64,000 bases of DNA from Saturnia japonica (Eukaryota; Arthropoda; Insecta; Lepidoptera; Saturniidae), in NCBI GenBank assembly GCA_033032175.1, contig CM065306.1:10062001-10126000 (forward strand), read 5' to 3'. This document shows positions 53,894 to 64,000 of the stretch, piece by piece. The translations under genes and the position numbers were made by a program. The notes under the pieces are model-generated. The model was not told where the DNA came from and did no database searches. It saw only the letters and a program-made list of their open reading frames with translations. Numbering within the stretch: the first letter of the stretch is position 1; the number at the start of each line of letters is the position of its first letter.

Positions 53894-56800
53894 CAGCGGC
53901 GGCCTTACACATTGCGAGGTTCCGGGCGGCAGGTCTTTGCAAGGCCTTTTGTCCTACGGAAAAGTACCTATGTGATGCGGAAGTAGGTCTGGTTGTTTGG
54001 TATGTATTCGTTATGTTTGACGAGAAATGCTAAAGTTATACAAATAAATAAAATTGAGTTTTAAAATATATTGAAAGATTTACAAAATTAACAAATACAG
54101 AGATGATAAATTTTAAAATTGATGTTTGCGGCTTTTACTAAGACTAAAGTCTTTAATTAAAGCACAATAATCTAACGAATGAGCTACGTCATTTTCGATT
54201 GAAAGAATAGCAAGGACTGAAAGCCGATCCTCTGTCATCGAATACCTCAAATATGTTTTAATAATTTTAAGCCTCGAAAAACTCCTTTCAGCAGACGCAA
54301 CAGTAACAGGTGTGGTGGCAATAATTTTCAAAACTATTTCGATAGTGGGGTAAACTTCAGTTCATTTTTCTTCTATTATGTATTTCAGCACCGAGATAAT
54401 GTCATAATGTTGTCCTTCATACACATGCATGAACATATTCAGTTCTTCGTACAATTCATGTCCATCAATATCACATGATTCTCCTACTGTCATAGATATT
54501 TGCAAGTCGCTGCATCGCTTCGAAAGTTCACTTTCACAAATTTCCTTTAATCCTTTTATATTATACATGAAACCAAATATGCTCTCATGATGTTTAAGTG
54601 CCTCAAACCTAGGATGGCAGCTTGCACGCACATTGTCGACAATAACATAAAAATAGTTTGTTTTGAAAATCTCTTATGCATTCAATTCATGAGCTTCATC
54701 TTCCCCTTCATAATCAAAATGCCTTTATTTACGTCGTCTTCTGACTTCTTTAAACTATCTGTTAATATCATTTTTCTCGGCTATTTCTCTCGCTGTTACA
54801 AGGGATGACTAAAAAACCATTTTCTCGATAATTATCGAGCCAATTTGTGAATGCGTCTAGGTGTTGTATAGCCACATCTAAGTGCATGTTTTCGCTTTGC
54901 CACATTTTACTGATAACATTTATCTTTGTAAGAATTTCATACCATATGACAAGTGAAACTACAAATTCATAGGTAGGTATTTCCTTTTCTATAGAATGGC
55001 ATTCACTGACCAACTGACAATCTGTTGTATTTTCTGCTAAATCCTTTAAAGCATTACATATATCGCTTAGTTGGTATTTAACGGCCTTCACTGATGCTAC
55101 CCTGGACTCCCATCTAGTTTCAGAAAGTGGTTTTAGCGATAAAGATTTTACATGAGTATTTAAAATAGCCCACCTCTGACTTGAGCCGGCAAACAGAGTG
55201 TACAACCTTTGTAGCAAAACAAAAAATATTTTGCTTGGTCACAAGACGATGCTGCAACTCCTAGGATGATATTCCAGCTATGACTCCCACAAGGTAAAAA
55301 ATAAGCAAGTGGATTAATTTCAATAATACGTTTTTGGACACCACTTTTTTCACGACGCATATTGGCACCATTATCAGTTCTGCAGTTTTGCAATTATATA
55401 CCTAACTGTACTAATTCTGTGATTATATAATTAGTCAAACTCTCAGTGTGGTTTTTTCGACGGCTATGAAACCAATAAAATGTTCTTCATTTTCAGCTGT
55501 TTTGTATTAAAAAGTCTTATAATAATTGATAGTTGCTCAACACGAGAAACGTCGCGAGTACAATCAAGAATAATAGAGTAATATATTTAATTATTATTAA
55601 TTTTTTCAACGATTTCAGTTTTCACGTGAGTTGCCATTAATTTTAGGAGCTCATTTTGAATAATTTAAGTCATTAATCGTTTTATCTTTTACTTGTTGTA
55701 AGTTAAGTCTCAGCACGGGATCAAATCGGGCTATCAACTTTACTAAATCTATAAAGTTGCCGCTTGTTTCACACGAACCTGAGTGAGATGTTATCTTCTC
55801 TCTATGATTTCTGAAGGCCAAATTGTGAGATGCTAAAAAATTTACAATTGCGAGCAATCGTTCTAAAATATCTCTCCAACGTTGCCTTTCTTGTTCAATT
55901 TGTGACTGAGCCAAGGAGTCAATAGTGGAACAGCTTTTTAAACCATTCTCTAAATTAATCCATTTCAGCATACAATCTTCGTGCTGTCGACTAGATTCGT
56001 GTGACTTTAGGTAATCACCCAAGTGTTTCCAATCACACACTCCTTCACTTGATCCAATCTTTGTATTTTCTAGCCTGAATATTCGACACGGAAAGTAGTA
56101 AACGGCATCCTTTTTTTGTGAATAAATCATCCGGCGCCTGTCAAGCTTTTCACCGTTAACTGATATTTTATTATAATGATATTCACTGAATCGCCGACCA
56201 TTATCTTTAATCTTTTATCTAACTTTAATCCGGATTGGACCTCTTAATACAAACTGAGTTCGGTCTACATCAGTAATTGTTATGGGCCACAAACCGGAGT
56301 CATTTTGAGGATTCAGATTTTCCATTCAGTCATGGATGTAGACATAGACTCAAACTCAGTTTCGTGTTCTTGACTGGATAGCGTTGACGGCGGCACCGTT
56401 GACTAAGAGACAATGATGTAGTTAAATCATCATCAACCTCGTTGTTTTTATTTGATGACGGCGGCGGCACCTATGATGATGTGGAAGGAATGTTTTCAGC
56501 TAAATCATGATTAAAGTTATTTTCAATCAATAAATGTTTCGTATAAGTTTCTAGATCATCACTTTCTATATACATATATAGGTCCACGTAGATTTTCTTG
56601 TACCTACTTTCTTTTGATAGCTCGTTTCTTTTTTGAACTACCTGACTCAAATTTTCTACCGGCACCACGATCACGCGAACTTATTTCGTAAATCTTGTTT
56701 TGTTTCGCACTAATAGTCAGAAAGAATTTTTAAGTAGGTGTCACAGAGTTTTTTTACACTTTATCAGCTTACTCAATACCTAAAATACTATAATTTACAC

Positions 56801-57302
56801 TTTTCCAGCTCACTCAATACTTGAAACACTATAAGAGCGTAATATTAAATTTAATTGAAAGATATGTACGGTACAGCAACGATTTTGTAACTCATACTGC
56901 AAGCAAAATAATCCCAAGGTGACAAAAGTTGACGAACGAAATGAAACATGGGAATTCCTCTAGCGAGATTATGTCCCGACTCCCGAGTAACAGACTATAT
57001 AATACTATACTAGTCTCGAGTGCTATACGTATAAAAAACCGATCTTTAAGTGTTTCGAGACGCGATATTCAAGTACTACAAAATAAATTTGTCAATTATG
57101 ATTTGAATGAATGAATTAGGTAACTAACTTTATTTTAATTTACCGTTATGTTATAAACTTAATAAATAATTAAGAATCAAAATGAAAAGTTTTAAATTAA
57201 AAAAAAATATAGTTAAAAAAATTGTATTTTTTGACGCGATGCCTCTGCAAGAGCGAGGCCCCGGGCGATTGCCCTGTTCGCCACCCCCTAAGGCCGCCAC
57301 TG
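53894..57302 (-). mobile_element. hAT transposon, decayed, with 8-bp target duplication
   Basis: Ends: CAGCGGCGGCCTTA at the left and CAGTGGCGGCCTTA at the right (other strand), one mismatch, with looser GC-rich similarity further in. GTAGCCAA lies directly outside both ends (53886-53893 and 57303-57310), the 8-bp duplication diagnostic of hAT. Length is 3409 bp, with a minus-strand transposase pseudogene inside. Confidence 0.92.
54113..56690 (-). pseudogene. hAT transposase pseudogene (ZMYM1-like, TTF zinc finger and dimerisation domain)
   Basis: Read on the minus strand: a basic and acidic N-terminus (about 56690-56470). Then a TTF-type zinc finger (frame 56130-55651: YYFPCRIFRL, CDWKHLGDYLKSHESSRQH). 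Then a DUF4371/RNase H-like core broken into frames at 55393-55160, 55217-54768 and 54631-54362 (WESRVASVKAVKYQL). Finally the hAT C-terminal dimerisation domain (54331-54113: TPVTVASAERSFSRLKIIKT). Many frameshifts and stops. The family moves by cut-and-paste; this copy cannot. Confidence 0.85.
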
Positions 57303-57310
57303 GTAGCCAA

Positions 57311-57556
57311 TAACATAACCATAGCGCTGCGCCACTTACCGCATTCAGGGATAGCAAAAAAACTACATGAAAAATCACTTTATAAACATATTTTTAACCT
57401 TTTTAAAAAAACTTAATAAAGTACTACAGACTTTCCTGTTCATTAGTGAAACGATTTTGCAGTGTTTTTATTTAAGAATCATATTTTTTTGTTTTCAATT
57501 ATTAGCCGTGCCCCGCGGATTGTACATGCCTTGCCTGTTACATACATCATTATATT
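57311..57556. other. AT-rich spacer
   Basis: Short non-coding stretch between the hAT target duplication and the repeat at 57557. Contains CCGTGCCCCGCGGATTGTAC (about 57508), a Helitron-like terminus. Confidence 0.4.
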
Positions 57557-57925
57557 AATACGTGAAGCAAAAACTTTATACCCCTTTTCAAGCGTATTAA
57601 GTGCACGGAAGACTGAGATTTGAATGTTTAAAGTTCATATGGAGAAGGAGTGCAGAAAGCTAAAATTTATCTATAATATCTGTTACTAATATATTAAATA
57701 AAATAAATTAATACTGCGAATCCTAACCAGACAAGTACCATTGAACTTAGACCCCTCGAAATATTGACATTGTCACACAAGGAAAAGTGACAGCAAGTGA
57801 TATAATATACATTGTTTAGGTTCATACCGGAAATGTCAAACAGTAAATTGTCTATGATTAAAAAGTCGCTGGTCGTATTTCAATTATTGGGCGACCGCTA
57901 ATAATCATTTAAATACTTATCTACA
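57557..57925 (+). repeat. Interspersed repeat, partner of 19228-19600
   Basis: Same orientation and order of blocks as the copy in the receptor intron, with small indels. Non-coding, class unknown. Confidence 0.75.
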
Positions 57926-58489
57926 GAATGCCAGATTGATTGACGTTTATGGTTACTACATGGGGTATGGGAAGCGAGGAGTTTGTTGTTACAATTTTTA
58001 GAAGTAATGATATATCTTGAAATGTATTCGATAAATTACCACTAACTAAATTTTGATTGATACTCTAATCATTTTTCTATGAAGTCTAACTGAAAAAAAT
58101 ATCAAATCTGTTAGTAACGATTACAGATTTTTTTTTCTAAAAAAAGGGACACTTACCCCGTGCTTGAGGCATGTAGTAACAACAATAAAAAACGAGGAAT
58201 TCACACCTTTACTCATTTATTCTATTCACATTTTGCTTTATTTTCAACAAATAATTATGTAATTAACAAATATAATGAGGTACTTCTGTCAAATGTTTCT
58301 TCTATTAAATAATTAACTAAAATATACTTTTTCTACAAGTAATCAACAAATAGAATATTTTAGTTTTTAATTATTAATCATCTTTTGTACTTAAATACTA
58401 CAAAATCACAGTAAGTTATATTACAAATCACCACCATTAAGTCTCGTAATTTATTTCTTAGTTCTACGTCTTATAATAATCAGCCTTTC

Positions 58490-60450
58490 AATAAACCTCA
58501 TTAACAAAGGATTTTTTCTTCATCTGAGTTACACAAAGAAACAGTTGATACAAACAAAAGAAATAGTATCTCCTCTGACACATCCTTTATGTGCCCACAT
58601 CTTACATACCATACATTCTACCCAATCACCTTTTGAATGACTATACCCTTCGCTGCAAACTAGACAGTAGCACTCTTCAGACTTTGAGTCCGAACTTTAA
58701 ATCCTTTTCTTAACTCTTTCTATTTCATCTTTATTTTTTGCTGATTTTTTACCTTTGCCTTTATTTACCTTTTCCCTTTCGTTTTTTCCTTTTCTTTATC
58801 ATCTTTTTTCTGCTTTTTCCTCATCTTTTCTTCATATTCCATTCTCAAAGCTTCTTTTTCTGGTGTGTCTGTTAAAACAGCGGACTTCCTCTTGCGCCTG
58901 CTACTAATATTTGTTTTCAGAGGTGGTTTGGTGCCTTCGGTAATGGTTTAATCTTTGATGGGGAAAAATGATTTAGACCAGAGCAACTCGGAGTTGGTTT
59001 CTTTGCAGTTACGATGTGAAGTATAATTTCAGACGTGCTGATATCTAATTTAGTAATCAAATGTAATAATTCTGGATGATCAAGATTCAACGATAGATTT
59101 TCACTCACAATTAGAGCATTTTCTGATTGTTCAGTAGGGTCTGGACGATCAGTGACAAAAGAGGGCGCAAAATCACTGTCTTGGAAAATATCAACATTCA
59201 AAGGTCAAACGCCGGAAGCCCTAAATCCACTCATAATATTTGCTAGGTTCAAGGCAAGTGGTAATGACTCCTTCACTTACCACTCACTTACCCTTCACTT
59301 ACTTACAAAGGATGTCTTATATTGTCATCGTTTTCCCCGGATTAGTATGTATCCATGCTGTCTGTGCCCTATTGACGTAGTTTTTAAAAGGGCCATAGAC
59401 TCCTACGTCCACAGGTTGCAAATTGTGGGAGCAATGAGCGGTAAACGATGACATGATAACATTGTTTTCTTTGGCTTTTTCGACAACTGCAATATTCACA
59501 TGTAAGCAATGATTATCGAGCAGTAACAGAGTGGGTTTCGCGTGTTTGATAAAATGATCAATAAAAACTAAAAATTATTTCTCTGTCATCCACCCTGAAA
59601 AATTGCCAGCTCCAATCGAATCTGGAGGTCCACCTCGTATGAACATTTCAGATTATTTAAGCCTGGAAAAAATTAACATCGACGGAATGAAATTACCTGC
59701 AGCGTTAGCGGTACAGACAAGTGTTCCTCTCTCAGCTGATGTGATGGCGCCAACTTGCTTTTGACCTCAAGAAGCAACGATTTTCTTTGGTTTTTGAACA
59801 GTTGTGACCCCGATTTCGTCTATGTTCCATATTCGAGAAGCGCTAAATTTGTATTTTTGGATGAGGAGTTGATATGTTTCAAAGAAAAAATTAACGTTAG
59901 TCTTATTAAATGATGTTGCTCGGCTCATTGATGTCGCTTCGGAGTCCTTAAAAACAAGTGATGATTTCTGCGCATAAACTTTTAGAACCAGTCTGGACCA
60001 GCACTGTTATTTTGATGCCAAGAAGAGGGAATATTTTTGGCACTCATTTGCACAGCACATTGGTAAGCTAGTTTCCTTATTTCCATAGGAAGTAATCCAA
60101 AATATATTTCAGCGCACTTGAGGATATGTGAAGACATTTTACATTCTTCTTCTTCTGTGAATACTTGTCTAGGCTTGACATAACCAACTTTTAGACTTTC
60201 ATTATTCTTCTTTTTCTTCATGAATCTGTAAAGAGATACGTGACAAAGGCCGAAATTCATACTTGCCTTCCGAATACTATACACTTGTTTTCTAAAACTT
60301 CAGCTGTAGCTAACTCATATACCCCCTGGCTTTGTACTGCCCGCTCAGTCTTTCTCTTATACACTCTCATTCTAAAAAAAAAACAAAAAGGTAATATTAC
60401 GTTACAAATATCATATAGCAATATGGGAGCAAGTTGTAACATGTTATAAC
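58490..60450 (-). pseudogene. Pogo/Tigger-type transposase with C-terminal C4HC3 finger
   Basis: Minus strand. A HTH start (MYSIRKASMNFGLCHVSLYR) and a CENP-B-like region (FTEEEECKMSSHILKCAEIY, SSWHQNNSAGPDWF) at 60284-59982. The DDE_1 core carries three Asp: IWNIDEIGVTTVQKP (about 59840-59800), LLLLDNHCLH (about 59520-59490) and HNLQPVDVGVYGPFK (about 59430-59385). A Lys-rich linker follows. In one open stretch at about 58685-58550 comes a cysteine cluster CYCLVC..ECMVCKMWAHKGC..CINC, which fits a PHD-like C4HC3 pattern. At least three in-frame stops in the core make it a pseudogene. The terminal repeats were not identified, so element borders are approximate. Confidence 0.8.
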
Positions 60451-60839
60451 ATAATCCAAGATTTTTTTACAATTAACCCCAAGGCATAGTTCTTAATATT
60501 TAAAACGTTAACTATTAAATCAATTTAGTAATCTCGAAAACTGATATTCGACATCATACATAGATAAGTTTTAACATCAAGTAAAAGCAAAAAAGCTTCA
60601 ATTAGTAGACAATAATAAAGTCAACCAAAAGTTTACGGAAGCAAAATTATATGTAACCTGCCGACAACGGAACGCTTGCACATACCCACTCACTACACCA
60701 CCTGGCAGGACACCTGACAGTTATGCCGTGACGCGACTCGTTATTATGATAAGATTGAGTCAAAGAAATACGTTAATAAAGTTTAAGCTCCTAGTGAACA
60801 AGCACTGTTACTACTTACGCCTGTAACAGAAAGCCCCTC

Positions 60840-61060
60840 GCTCCCTATAGGTAATAATGTTAATAATTTATTATCCTAGTTCTTTTTCTTTAAAAAAAGT
60901 AGCCTAAGTGACTCCTAATAATATCAGCTATCTGCCGACTGCCAGTGTAAGTCCCGTCAAAATAGTTTATTTTTTCTAAATAAGTACCGTAAATATATTT
61001 TCATATGTATTTAGTAAAAACGCTGTTATTTTGACATTATCAAAATTTTAAATAGATTTA
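60840..61060 (+). repeat. Helitron-like/MINE-type repeat, partial
   Basis: AAAGTAGCCTAAGTGACTCC, ATATCAGCTATCTGCCGACT, and GTATTTAGTAAAAACGCTGT match the corresponding blocks of 14740-15210 and 6705-7075, but the GACA run is lost. Confidence 0.5.
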
Positions 61061-61439
61061 ATCTAATCATTAATATCGCCACGTGTTTAAAATAACCTGT
61101 GAATTCAATTAAATTAACTTTTTATTAATAAACAAATGGTAACGATTTGTCGTCAAGAAATCTATATAATGTGCCTAAACGGTGTTTAGTAGTCAGGCTG
61201 TGGTCAGTTTCACTAGTTCACCCAAAACTTGTAAAATTAAATATACTGGGTTCTAAAAGTAGTCCTTGGGCATAAGTGATGCAAACGACTTTATTTAAAT
61301 TTGCATCGGACATTCAAAATATTGGGAAACCTTATTTACCTTCTAACCATTTGTACTCTTAAACTTTTATGTTCAGCTGAAGGACTTTAGTATATAGAAG
61401 AGTAGACGCACACTCTATACCTTCATACTACATGAAATC

Positions 61440-62580
61440 ACGGAGCATATACCACTTATTGGAGCCATCTGCGATAAGGTATCAATACAATTTGTTTTCG
61501 ATAAGAAATTTAAAATACAACAGCATGAGGAAAAGAATAAGAGTCTTAATGTAAATGAACTTAGAATGTTCACAGATGGCTCCAAAACGACTACAGGAAC
61601 AAATACAGGTGTCTTTCAAACAGAATGTATTGGCATTCTATGTATTAGAAGCCCAGGCAATAATCTCAAGGAAAGTAACGAACCAGCCAATTCGCATTCG
61701 AAAGTATGGCTGCAATACTAACTCTTAAAAGTGAGACCAATAATTCAAACCAAATGTATGAGTGGTATCAAGCACTTACTCAGGTATATACACAAAAGCA
61801 CAACCATTAAATGAATAAAAGGACACAGCTGCTCACGTAATAACGACGCAGCAGACGCACTAACAAGAAAGGAATCCGAAACAAGAGTGCCGGGTCCGGA
61901 ACCAAACATTCCCCCTCTCATTTTGTTGGTTTAAATCAGAAATACAGTCAAGAATGAGACGACTTAGAGACACGGAATGGATCAGTCTGATCGGGACAGG
62001 CCAGGGAATCACTGCCCTATGCAAATCCCAAAATCTCTAAGATCATTTTACGTTTGATCAGATGCCCAGCACGAATGGTCACCGGAGCTTTAACAGGAAA
62101 TGGGCATTACAAAAAACATATTTTTAATTTAGGTGTCACTGAAAGCCCCTTATGCCAATTGTGCATGGAAGAGGGAAAGACAGCCAATCATGTGCGCTTG
62201 GAGTGCAAAGAGCTGACTCGATATCGGGTCAAACACCTTGGTACACCGAGGACCCTCCTGGAAGTCTTTAAAATCATCAGACTTCCTAGTGGAACTGTGC
62301 TGTCATGACTAAAGTCATCCACCACGACGCAAAATAGGCGCATATAGACGTCGAGTTGCGGTAACTTAGCCCGCGTAAACCTGATGCCTTTTCAGCTGAA
62401 CTTTTTTTTAGTTTTAACTAACTTGTTCCTTTATACCTATTGTTACAAGGACTGGCTTCCTCTACCAATACGTCATAAAAATTAATAAGATATTATATAT
62501 AATAGCAAACCTGTATTTATGTCTGTACATGTAATATTTTTACAAATTTCCCCTATATGCACACTATATAAAAGACGCTG
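61440..62580 (+). pseudogene. Remnant of a LINE with an RNase H domain
   Basis: ELRMFTDGSKTTTGTNTG at 61558-61611 is the start of an RNase H domain with its first Asp. FESMAAILT (about 61698) and GHSCSRNNDAADALTRKE (about 61820-61875) are its middle and end. The frame at 62054-62308 holds the C-terminal Cys/His motif (LCQLCMEEGKTANHVRLECK) found after RNase H in I- and R1-like and some Jockey-like LINEs. Several frameshifts and stops; the RT part is not present in the window. Confidence 0.75.
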
Positions 62581-62604
62581 ATCACGAACGAATGATTAAG
62601 GGTA

Positions 62605-62679
62605 CCAAGTCCGGTGAATCTGTAAAAGCCGCAGCGGCTTCAGGGCCCCTAAGACTAACAGTATAGTCAGATATAAAAA
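62605..62679 (+). mobile_element. Very short Jockey LINE 3' end
   Basis: CCAAGTCCGGTGAATCTGTA through GACTAACAGTATAGTCAGAT then A10. It is the last 75 bp of the same Jockey family as 1-5414, inserted next to the RNase H LINE remnant. Confidence 0.8.
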
Positions 62680-62689
62680 AAAAACATGC

Positions 62690-63265
62690 CATTAAAAATT
62701 TGTAGTCTGTCTGTCTGTCTGTTTGGATGTCCGGATTTAATTAAAAAATGACTTGACCGATTCTTATAAAATTTTATACACGAGAAACTTATGCCATTGG
62801 TGAATTGATAAGCTATAATAATGTTCAATAATACTTCTAGAAATAGTAAAGGAAATCCAAAAGAAAATAATTTTAACCGATTTTGATGAAATTTTGCACG
62901 TGGAAAGTATAACGTATTCCATAATTTATTGATGGGTTATAACAATTTACAATATTACCTTTAGAAATAAGAAAATAATTTAAAAAAAATTTTTATTCAT
63001 TTCTCAACCGATTTTGATCTAATTTTGTAGACGGGAAGTATACATTATTCAATAAATTGATAGGCTATAAGAATCGTCAACAATACATTTAAGCATCGTA
63101 AATAAGTAGTAAAAGATTTTGATGAAATTTTGTACACACGAAGTATACTTAAATGTGCCATTTTTCAATTGTGAGACTATATGAATTCTCAAAAATATAA
63201 TAAAAAAGGGATGTAAATAATTACTGCGTAACCATCGCGTGCGGAGCCACGGGCTCACCGCTAGT
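62690..63265 (+). repeat. Helitron-like repeat with four internal tandem units
   Basis: Starts with GTCTGTCTGTCTGTCTG (about 62705-62721) and ends GGAGCCACGGGCTCACCGCT AG. Between them, about 62754-62874, 62875-63005, 63006-63113 and 63114-63208 each begin with a variant of ACCGATTTTGATGAAATTTT and continue with GAAGTATA and GCTATAA phrases. Non-coding. Confidence 0.65.
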
Positions 63266-63619
63266 TTAGTATATTTTTGAAGAATCGTATCGATGTGATT
63301 ATGGAGTCCGTATTTATAACTTAGTAATAATTATTTCTCTTATACATTTTTATACTCCATGGCTTACTTTTTAATTCACTGAATTAGGTATTTTTATCTT
63401 GGTTTTAAGCTCAAGAGTGTAATTACTACATTTTATATCACAGCTTTAAAAATGGCGTTACTCCTATACAAACTTCCATCTCCTATTAAAACGTCCTAAA
63501 AATGTTGTTAAAAAAAAAACAATTTAATCATTTGCTTTCTAATAATCTAAATACGAATTTTCATAGCTCTAAGTTAAAGAAATTTTTTTTCGATGCACAT
63601 TTTCTCCTTCTTAGAGGTA

Positions 63620-63915
63620 TATTTTATATATAAAAATTTCGTGTCACGGTGTTTGTGATCGCACTCCTCCCAAACGGCTAGACCGATTTTTATGAATTCT
63701 TTTATGTATGTTTGGTAGGTATGAAAATAAGCCGTAAGTATCAGAAATAGCTTTTTTTTCTTTCGGTTTGTCGTGTTCAGAGATCAGTCGGTTTCCATAC
63801 AAGTAATAAAGCGAGATGGTAGCCTATCACTTCTTTTTTTTTTCTTGCGTTCTGGAATCACTCGGTGTGTATACAATAATACGCAGACGAAGTTGCGGGT
63901 ACCAGCTAGTTCCGC
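63620..63915 (+). repeat. Helitron-like repeat
   Basis: TCGTGTCACGGTGTTTGTGA, CCAAACGGCTAGACCGATTT, and the end ACGCAGACGAAGTTGCGGGT ACCAGCTAGT, matching the terminus of the 53590-53835 and 15803-15833 copies. Confidence 0.6.
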
Positions 63916-64000
63916 GAAGCTTCGACGAATTTATTCTCGATGTTTGTATTGAATTCTAGACTTTCCTACATATTTCTTTAATTTTAGAGAACAGTGGTTT

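Noticed and set aside
62690..63208. CRISPR-like spacing of repeats
   Set aside because: Units are about 100 bp, imperfect and contiguous, in a eukaryotic genome; they are tandem repeats of a transposable element.

Overview
This is a eukaryotic, AT-rich window that looks like insect DNA, most probably from a moth or butterfly. The pointers are tRNA-derived SINEs of lepidopteran type, many short Helitron-like repeats carrying (GACA/TGTC)n runs, Jockey and RTE non-LTR elements, and mariner, hAT and pogo DNA transposons. I see no bacterial genes, operons, rRNA or CRISPR. Species cannot be told from the sequence alone.

Only one conventional host gene is supported. It is a minus-strand G-protein-coupled receptor of the insect myosuppressin receptor (DmsR/dmsr-1) group. 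Its main coding exon is at 21536-22389 (TM1-TM5) and a second coding exon is at 17867-18047 (TM6 and the third extracellular loop). The TM7/C-terminal exon is not visible and would lie beyond base 1. The introns are full of transposons, including an apparently intact mariner-type element (19991-21293, 359-aa transposase). Upstream, on the opposite strand, is a heat-shock-type promoter (24476-24850: phased heat-shock elements, TATA box, initiator, purine-rich leader) with no heat-shock protein reading frame behind it.

Layout. 1-5414: near full-length Jockey-clade LINE (intact ORF1, ORF2 with one stop and one frameshift). 5415-5800: GC-rich stretch. 5800-9245: AT-rich DNA with repeats. 9246-10562: dead mariner relative. 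11516-11795: Jockey 3' end. 14221-15497: Helitron-like repeats and a SINE. 16617-17608: two partial Jockey 3' ends in tandem. 17867-22389: receptor exons. 24476-24850: heat-shock promoter. 26029-28219: RTE-type LINE. 29469-30620: Jockey copy on the minus strand. 31520-40000: an old repeat split first by a 412-bp Tigger-like MITE and then by a 7834-bp errantivirus (gypsy-type endogenous retrovirus; gag, pol, broken env) with apparently identical 307-bp LTRs. 43609-44870: dead mariner. 50335-51250: LINE tail and SINEs. 53894-57302: broken hAT element with an 8-bp target duplication. 58490-60450: pogo/Tigger-type pseudogene with a C-terminal C4HC3 finger. 61440-62679: RNase H-bearing LINE remnant plus a tiny Jockey insertion. 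62690-63915: tandem and Helitron-like repeats.

The elements do not form a pathway; they are successive insertions. Relative age can be read from nesting: the errantivirus (identical LTRs) and the 19991 mariner look young, and the hAT, pogo, RTE and 43609 mariner are decayed. The points most worth following are the orphan heat-shock promoter, the -1 slippery site and FKFGIP repeats in the errantivirus gag, its repeat-rich 5' leader, and the paralogous empty site at 48318-48478.
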